NCBI GenBank assembly: GCA_023213395.1
Contig: CM041465.1
Coordinates: 65,169,741 to 65,233,740, forward strand
DNA from: Cycas panzhihuaensis
Taxonomy: Eukaryota; Cycadophyta
Direction of reading: 5' to 3'
Length of the DNA stretch: 64,000 nucleotides
Under the pieces are notes generated by a model. That model ran no database searches and had not been told where the DNA came from. It saw only the letters and a program-made list of their open reading frames with translations. Shown here piece after piece: positions 57,104 to 64,000 of this stretch. The position numbers and the translations under genes are program-made. Positions within the stretch are counted from its first letter, which is position 1. Every line of letters begins with the position of its first letter.

Positions 57104-58017
57104 TTTATACCACTTAGTTTGCATCGCCCTTGCCCCACAAGATCCTAGGGGATGCCTCACCCTCTTCCATGCTTTATTTAACTTATCCAACCTATTCCTC
57201 AACCTAGTTAATCCACCTTTATCCCACTTGTGTAAGTTGCCCAATAATGGAAGTAAGATGGGCTTCATTCTTTACCTACCTATAAAGTCAATTTGGTCCA
57301 CCCATATGGGGTTACCCCTCTAATTAGAGGACCATATGGGAAAAACCCACTTCCCCATCTATTGTCTTATCTCATCCCACCCTACAAACCTGCATCCCCT
57401 TAACTTACCCCTATTTACTAAGTGTCACCTATTAAAACCTACCAATCTTAACCTAGCCCATTATTTATTCTATCTTATGTATTAATTCCTTAGGGAGGCA
57501 TTGCATATGGTGGTATTTTGTACCAAAACCCTTCGTATGGTGTTTTAATCTATAGATGCCTCTCTCCTTATATACTTGGTCCCTCAGTTCAAGTAGTAAC
57601 TTCTTATCAAGTTAGAGGAATCTTATAACATACTTCTTAATATCCATCCTACCAATAAGGATATGTCCCATATGGTAGGGCCTAAGTACAATAAGCTTAT
57701 TAACCTTAACCTACCTTTCCACCCCTGAATCCCTTTGCCTGGCTTAGGGTACATCCCTTTATTGATTATTAAACTAGCCCACTTTCTTTAAAGACCGTTA
57801 GGACCAGCCTACCACCCACCCCCTAAAAGTGCCCAAGTTTAAGGGTACTTCATTCCCTAATCTCCTGTTAGGGTATTTGTCATGGCATATATCCACTATT
57901 AGTCTTATGCTTATATCTTGATAAAGTTGTTCTTGGGGTCTCTCTAAGGAATGTTGTGAATTGATTCTATAATTTACCCACCCATTCTATCTACTTATTT
58001 CAATAATTAATGAACAT

Positions 58018-58680
58018 ATTTATCAATAATTTTGACATTGTATACCCTATTGAATGTGGGACTAAAGCCCTTCTCTTGCTCAATCAAGGCCATAAAGAGC
58101 TCAATAGATATTTTTTATGCCATTTCCATGACTACATTTGTCTAAGGCCATATTACCTAATTACTTAAAAAGAGATATCTTCATAAATGCCCTTTGCCTA
58201 AAAGTTCATGTTGAAGTGCTCAAGATGGATGTGACCACTTGTGACTTGGTAATTGCCAAATGCATGGCTTTGGAGTCCATTGAGATCTAATTAGGCCTTA
58301 AAAAGTTTAATAACCCCCCTTCCCCTATACAACATGAGACACTACCTCTATTGTAGGATCAAAAGCCCTAATCATAGGCTCTAAGGCCCCTTGTCGATAA
58401 TAATAATAGGATTATAGGTTCTCTGTACTCTATTATTCCTTGGTTTGAATAAGCGATAAAAGACCTAAAATTACAACCATCTCTAAACCAACCTAAGCTA
58501 CTTGTTTCCTTACATGGGTATAAATTAGTCCACCAAGAAGGCCAAACTACTCCCTAAGCCAAGAGCACCAATCCTGCCCCTCTCAAGATAAAAAGGCTCT
58601 ACATGCCTTTGAAAAGAGGTGGTCTTCCATTCATGGAAGTTTCACACATAATAATAGCCATTATTAGACCTAATATCTTG
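58018..58680 (+). pseudogene. Gypsy-B gag core, degenerate
   Basis: From 58018 it reads FINNFDIVYPIECGTKALLL, LNQGHKELNRYF, LKRDIFINALCLKVHVEVLK and VIAKCMALESIEI, collinear with 11180-11470 of Gypsy-A. Near 58620, SSIHGSFTHNNSH corresponds to the Gypsy-A finger with its cysteines lost. Confidence 0.8.
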
Positions 58681-59089
58681 AGCAAGCACCACCCTAGGAT
58701 CCTTCTTAATAATCTGTATCTAAACCTAACCTTAAGCAACTAGTCCATTAGGACCCTTTCCCAAACCATGATGGCCCTAAACCACTATCTTAGTTACAAA
58801 ACAAATAAGCAAGGGGATGACCCCAACCTTAAAGGAGGCCCCCACCTAGCCCAATTTTAAGATAAACCAAAGATAAATCCTAACTTGATCTAATAAGATC
58901 CTCTCCCAAAAGCCAAGATCTAACCTAAACCACCTAATGTTATAATTCTAAGGGTAAAATACTCATTTAGATAATCGACATAACCCAAGTGTTTATTATC
59001 ACCCTATCCCAATTAGCTAAGGAAATTAAAGAAGCTCCCACTTCCTAATAATCACCCATTGAAACCCTTATAAATGAGATTCTTATTCT

Positions 59090-59800
59090 TCCTAAGGTAA
59101 TTCATATCTGTCCTAGTCATTATGATTTAAAAGGTCCCTTTCCTAATCCATTATCTAAGGGAAGTCTTTCTCTATTATAAAGGGAGTCCATATAGTTTTT
59201 ATGGGTATGTCCATGATAGATGTCTTGTGAAGCTACCCTGACCATTGAAATCTACTTCTAGAAGCCCAAGGGCATAAGGAAGTCTCCATCTATATTGTGG
59301 CCATCACCTCCACCTACTAACCCATTATAACTTTTGATCCTAAATACATGCCACTTGCCAAATAATATGAGTGGTTTTGGAACTACCCTTTCATTATAAC
59401 CATTGACCCATGAGTTTTCCATAAAAGGAATTATGGTAAACAATGGGTCCTCCATGAATGCCATACCTACCAAAATGCTTGAGAAGCTTGGCATTGGGGC
59501 CCTTAAACTAGTCCTATAGAAGTAATAGGGATATGATGGTAGTAAAATGACCCCCCTTAAGATAATTACCCTTCCCCTTACCCTTGAGGAAAAGACCATC
59601 CTCACTAATATCATTGTCTTTAATATCAATTTCAATTATAACATCCTTTTGGGATGCATATGGTTGGACTAGATGGAGGGAGTTTACTCTTCCTTGTGGG
59701 GCCAACTAAAGTTTGTCTATAATGGAAGAGTATACCTTGTGGTACATGAACTGAAGCCCTCTCAATCATCCCAACCTACCATTTAAGGTATCTTTGATGT
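59090..59800 (+). pseudogene. Gypsy-B retropepsin, active-site Asp replaced
   Basis: LPKVIHICPSHYD starts the domain, as in Gypsy-A. The signature at 59439-59453 is NNGSS within IMVNNGSSMNAIP and is followed by LEKLGIGALKL, LTNIIVFNINFNYNILLGC and YSSLWGQLKFVYNGRV. The order and spacing equal those in Gypsy-A. The catalytic Asp is Asn. Many stops are present. Confidence 0.8.
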
Positions 59801-61079
59801 AAAAGATGATGAGACAATTAAATAAGACCCTTCCTTTAACACTTTTTTCCCAAGATCTAGGCCCTTAGTTTAATGATAATCCCCCTTCACTAAGACCAAA
59901 CATGGTTTGTTTTACCACAATCGAAGTGGATAACTATGGATATTTGGTTGTCCTTAGTGATCTAAAATTTGATGATCAAGGCCTCAAGCCTCTTGCATGT
60001 TAGGTGGTCATGATTTCATAAACCTAATAGAAAGCATCTCATGTAGATAGTCCCCCTCCTTTTGGCCCTTCTTAAAGGGTCATTCCCCAATCTAAGTTTT
60101 AATAAAACCCCATGGAGAACCCTAATGTCAAGCTCCCACTCCCTCTATCTCATAGAGTGTCTCTTTTGTAGTGGGCCTGGCTTGCCTAGCATTCCAACCA
60201 ACTTATCCATAATTTCCATCCTAATTTGGCCAAGAAATCCTTAAGACATAGGGCACAAACCTACCTACTTCTAAACCTACCATACGAGCAACCTACCATG
60301 TAGGGGTCCCCTAGTTAGTTACTTATTTAGATAATATGCTTGGGATTTCTGAGCACTAACAACTAAGACCATTCCTTTTGTAATTAATGAAGCCCACTCC
60401 CCTTTCTTATCATAAACCATTAACATGATTTATCATGTGTAGGACTTCCTAGATGCAATTGTTATCCAACTCATCTAAGTTAAGTCCCACCCATCTATGA
60501 TTCAAATGGTGAGTCTAATTTGACATTTAACCATAACAAATCCATTATTTGTGACTCTCCCCTACCTCTCTTTTCTCACAAGCCAACTAGCCCTTTTATC
60601 TTTAACCTAGTTCCAAAATAAAATATGTTTATCCTTTCTTTCAAACCTCCTATGGGACAGTTTAATCCCATACCCCTTTAATATTAATATTCAGATTTAA
60701 TTAAGGAATATCCTCATTACTTTGAGTGGGAATTTGATTAATGTATATAACTATTTGTTGAAATACCTCTACCTCTGATCTAAGACCATTAATGGTATTA
60801 AATGATTGAATAATAATGAAGCATTACTTGAATGCCTTATGGGGGAATCTCCTAACCTAACTCTAAACCACTACAAGTTGGGGTTTTAGAAGTACCTTAT
60901 TGTTAGTTTACCTATTGAAAAACTAATAATGATGTAGCTTCCCCCAAACCTACCTATTGACCAAGCCCACCCCCTCACACCCTCCCCTAACTATCCTAAT
61001 TTGAAGAGGGGAATATCCTCCTTATAGGTGAAACTATTAACATAATGTTGGCCCTTGATAATGTTATCAAAGTTAAATT

Positions 61080-61925
61080 TGAATGCTTCCATGATGAAGT
61101 AGTTTGATATATGGAGCTCTTTCGAGAGTTTCAAGATGTTTTTATGTGGGATTATATTGACATGAAATGTATAAACTTCAAAATCTTTACTTACAACCTC
61201 ACTATAATCCTTGGATCCAAGCATATTAAGAAAAAATAATACTCTATCCATCTTAAGCTCTTAGTTATTTTCAAGATGGATGTTTAAAAACTCCATAATG
61301 TGGGCCTAATTACCTTAGTTGATTACCCTTGATGGGTATTTAATATCATGACTATGATGAAAAAGAATAGAGCCATCTGCATCTACATAGACTTCAAAGA
61401 TATCAATAATACTTTCCCCAAGGATAACTTCCCCCTCTTGTTCATAGACCTAATCATTGGTAAGACAACAAGTTTTGATGTTATGTCCTTAATGGATGGG
61501 TTTTTAGGATATAACCAAATGTAAATCTCACTTGAAGACTACTACAAAAGGACTTTTACTACTCCTTGAGGAACCTTTATGTATATTTCCATGCCTTTGG
61601 TCTTAAAAACATTGGTCTAATATACCAATGGGACTTACAGTTTATTTTCCATGACCTTATCAATAAGATTCTAAAGGAATTCATGGATGACTTGTTAGGC
61701 CTATCAAAAAATAGGAGTGATCATCTAGTTGATCTTAGGAAAAATTTTCTAAGATGCCAAAAATTCCATGGTATCCTAAACCCACATAAATGGATATTTA
61801 CAATCATGATTGGTAAGTTATTAGGCTTTCTCATTTCTCAAAAGGGGATCCAAGTTGATCCTAAGAAAATGCAAGGAATCTTAGAGATGCCCTTTATGTG
61901 TATCTATATATCAAACATGCATAAG
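61080..61925 (+). pseudogene. Gypsy-B reverse transcriptase, degenerate
   Basis: It reads ELFREFQDVFMWDYIDM (conserved lead-in), then ICIYIDFKDINNTFPKDNFP, SFDVMSLMDGFLGYNQM (motif A with its Asp in LMDGF), and an open frame at 61566-61928 with EFMDDLLGLSKNRSDHL (motif C, MDD), GILNPHKWIF and GKLLGFLISQKGIQVDPKK. This is the RT of Tat-type elements. Stops and shifts occur, but both catalytic motifs are still legible. Confidence 0.88.
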
Positions 61926-61929
61926 TAGG

Positions 61930-62440
61930 CATAAGAGCAATAATATTACAAAGGTATTCATTCAACTATTCTAGACACAACAATTGTATGAGGCCAAAAA
62001 CCATATTCATTCCATTATGATGGGTTGCTCTAGTCCTCTTACAACTAGAGACAACCCAAAACAATACACACAGTCACTAGAATAATTACAGTAAGTATAG
62101 TATGTAGGTGAACTGTGTTTTGCACATTAGTAGCCATCGCCAAAAATGCCCTTTACATTTATACTTGAAATTTTATAATTATAGTTCGAGTTGGTTGCAA
62201 CTACTCTTTAATAATTCAATTATATTAATCAGGCTGCAACTAATTTGATTGTACATATCTCTCCTGCCATAAAATTTACAAGTATTTCCACTCGTAAGCA
62301 ACAAAATTTTATAATTAAATTGTATATTATACAGAAAAAAAAAAAGATTAACCTTCTCAGTCCTTTCTGATCTTTTCCATCTCTATTCGAATCTATTGTG
62401 GATCAGGTCGATATATTATATAAGGTAGGTTTATGACCTA
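61930..62440. other. AT-rich DNA, nothing recognised
   Basis: Contains a loose inverted pair around AAATTTTATAATTA (62168 and 62307). No coding motif. Confidence 0.4.
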
Positions 62441-63690
62441 CCTTTTGTAGTGATCATAAAGGATGACAACATTATGTAATGCCTACAAATAGGCCATTGT
62501 TAGATTTTCTCCTTAATGCAATTGTTCGATCTCCTCTTCTAGTTCACTTTTCCTTATCTCCATAGACAATAAATCTCTTTGTAAGGAGGTGATCATCGAC
62601 CAAAAATTGTTTATATTTTCAACATCTTCCTACATCTACACTATCCAGGCTCCCAATTTACGAATTACCTTATCCAATCCTTATGGAATTTGCTCATTAA
62701 ATAATGTATCAAAAGTAGGTACTAAATGCTCTATGTGAAAAGTGTCACCAACCCAATGCAAAATAAACTTAGTCAATTTTTCCAATTTTACCTCACAAGT
62801 AGCCAACTGATCCTCCACCTTTTGAATCCTCTACAAGTCTAGCAGCGGCCTTTTACTCTAGGCTTCAAGCAAACTAAGTAATTACCGAATGACTTTAGTT
62901 AGGAATGAAATCTTCCAATGTATCATACTGTGTAGTTGGCATTCCATTGGATCAATTTCTTCTTCAGTTAATTCCTCATTGTTACAATAAAAATCTACTT
63001 TGGCTAGTTGATTGTTCAAAATCTTTATAATTTCCTGCTTGGCTTTCTCTATGGTATCTCCTCTTTTTTCTTCTTTATTCTTCAGTATTTATCAGTTTCT
63101 CAAGTTGCAAGGCTAGTTGGTGCTTTTCCTCTTATGCTTCCTTCTTTACCAACACCTTACCTACCTTCTACTTCCCTCTTTTAATTTCCTCCTTCTTATT
63201 CTTTTCCTCTTTAGCTTTTTATTCATCATTCTCCCTATGATTGTCAGCTAGCAAGATTCCCTCTTCTCACTATCATTTCCTCTTTCTTCCTTTTATTAGT
63301 GTCAGTTGAAGGTTGTTAGCTTGGATTTTCTTTAAAAAATAATCCTTCTCTTTATCTTGAATCTCACTGCACCAAATTTTTCCCCATCTTCTGAAGTAAT
63401 TAATCCATCCAATCATAATTGATTGTTCTAGATCAATTGTAGGTAATTCTAAATTAGGACATTATGAGGACAACAATCCCTGGAATAGGATTTGGTGATA
63501 TGAGACTATCAACTATGGTCCTACCATGATATTATACAATTTTTTTGCAAACTTGCTTAAAAGAAATGAAGTCGAGTTAAACTTATCTCCCTTTACAACC
63601 TATAGAAGTGCCAATCTCATCTCTGTAGGTACATACAAATTTTCCTAGCTTAATATTACTTGGTGTTTCCTGGCTACCATAAATGGACAC
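62440..63690 (-). pseudogene. Antisense coding relic with charged coiled coil
   Basis: The minus strand from about 63680 reads LYVPTEMRLALL, VKGDKFNSTSFLLSKFAKKL and SYHQILFQGLLSS, then EQSIMIGWINYFRRWGKIW, a K/E-rich stretch (KEKDYFLKKIQANNLQLTL and onward) of coiled-coil character, TIEKAKQEIIKILNNQLAKV, NEELTEEEIDPMECQLHSMI, EDQLATCEVKLEKLTKF, and finally MSMEIRKSELEEEIEQL. Stops and shifts occur throughout. I do not recognise a named domain. It lies antisense beside Tat-like gypsy sequence; Tat elements are known to carry antisense extra ORFs between pol and the 3' LTR, so it may be one of these. A host gene relic is the alternative. Confidence 0.5.
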
Positions 63691-63781
63691 AAATGGATTG
63701 ACTCATATAAGTGTAGGTATGCTTCTATCCCTTGCCTTTATCATTTCAAGAAAAGGTAAATTAAAGCATTTCTTTTGCATT

Positions 63782-64000
63782 ACATGATTGATTCATTCAT
63801 TCAAGTGATCATCTTACATCCGTTGCTTGATCATGTTGCATAATATTATCCTAGCCTATGACGATTTAGGGACATGGATCCCATGGCACTCCACAATCCT
63901 CCTCCACATCTCCATGTTGTCCCAAGTACCAATTGACTCCCTTGCCCTAATCACCATTCCATTGACATGCCTAAACCTCTAGCACCTTGCTTAGGTACAA
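63782..64000 (+). repeat. Dispersed repeat, copy 2 (partner at 6694)
   Basis: It shares ordered blocks with 6694-6870 (AAGTGATCATCTTAC/GCAC, GTTGCTTGATCAT, AGCCTATGAC, TGGCACTCCA, CATGTTGTCCCAAGT). It continues to the window edge. Confidence 0.7.

Larger units (their letters stand above)
57060..61925 (+). mobile_element. Gypsy-B: Tat-like Ty3/gypsy remnant (gag-protease-RT)
   Basis: A plus-strand, heavily decayed relative of Gypsy-A that extends further, into RT. Order: P-rich leader protein region, gag core (58018-58345), finger remnant (~58620), protease (59090-59800), RT (61080-61925). The signal stops shortly after the GKLLGF...VDPKK part of RT. RNase H and integrase are missing. Confidence 0.8.

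Noticed and set aside
59258-59705. Minus-strand frames of 125 and 63 codons
   Set aside because: They are shadows of the plus-strand Gypsy-B protease with its NNGSS signature and LLGC tail.
60991-61251. Minus-strand 86-codon open frame
   Set aside because: It is the shadow of the plus-strand Gypsy-B pre-RT region, which reads FREFQDVFMWDYIDM.

Overview
This window looks like heterochromatic, repeat-filled nuclear DNA from a large-genome seed plant. The evidence is nested plant-type LTR retrotransposons (Copia, Ty3/gypsy Tat-like and chromovirus-like), a plant L1-type LINE with a C-terminal RNase H, a very AT-rich background and long (AT)n arrays. I cannot name the species. I found no intact cellular gene; every protein-coding trace belongs to a transposable element or is a fragment carried inside one.

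Layout, left to right. 1-429: part of a Copia LTR (minus). 430-6526: TRG-1, a gag-only (no pol) LTR retrotransposon. 6527-12950: remnant of a Tat-like gypsy element (Gypsy-A, plus; gag and protease). 12960-20504: a minus-strand Copia (Copia-1) split by TRG-2 at 14614-19823, which has a perfect 5-bp target duplication. 20505-25005: a second minus-strand Copia (Copia-3). 25006-36168: a third, full-length but decayed Copia (Copia-2, minus), split by TRG-4 at 27527-33968. 36169-37018: old LTR-like flank. 37019-41687: TRG-3 (minus, perfect 5-bp target duplication). 41688-46865 and 53186-53850: a minus-strand chromovirus-like gypsy split by a LINE at 46884-53167 that has an 18-bp target duplication. 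53850-57050: low-complexity and palindromic repeat DNA. 57060-61925: a second Tat-like gypsy remnant (Gypsy-B, plus; gag, protease, RT). 62440-63690: an antisense coiled-coil coding relic. 63782-64000: a repeat shared with 6694-6870.

The most interesting content is the TRG family, four copies in 64 kb. Each has LTRs, an initiator-Met-type primer site, a long structured leader, one short Copia-like gag that runs into the polypurine tract, and no pol. The leaders hold different inserted cargo. In TRG-4 the cargo contains antisense fragments that I recognise as a SIN3-type PAH domain and the C-terminal domain of an SPB1-type rRNA methyltransferase. TRG-2 and TRG-4 also document an LTR-lengthening event caused by two primer sites 43 nt apart. 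The LINE carries a tRNA-like sequence at its extreme 5' end inside the target duplication, which suggests a SINE-LINE chimera.

The elements form a readable insertion history: Copia-2 is older than TRG-4, Copia-1 is older than TRG-2, and the chromovirus is older than the LINE. Most coding relics carry scattered stops, many of the CAG/CAA to TAG/TAA kind, as expected from decay of methylated cytosines. All domain calls are from reading translations by eye; no database search was run.
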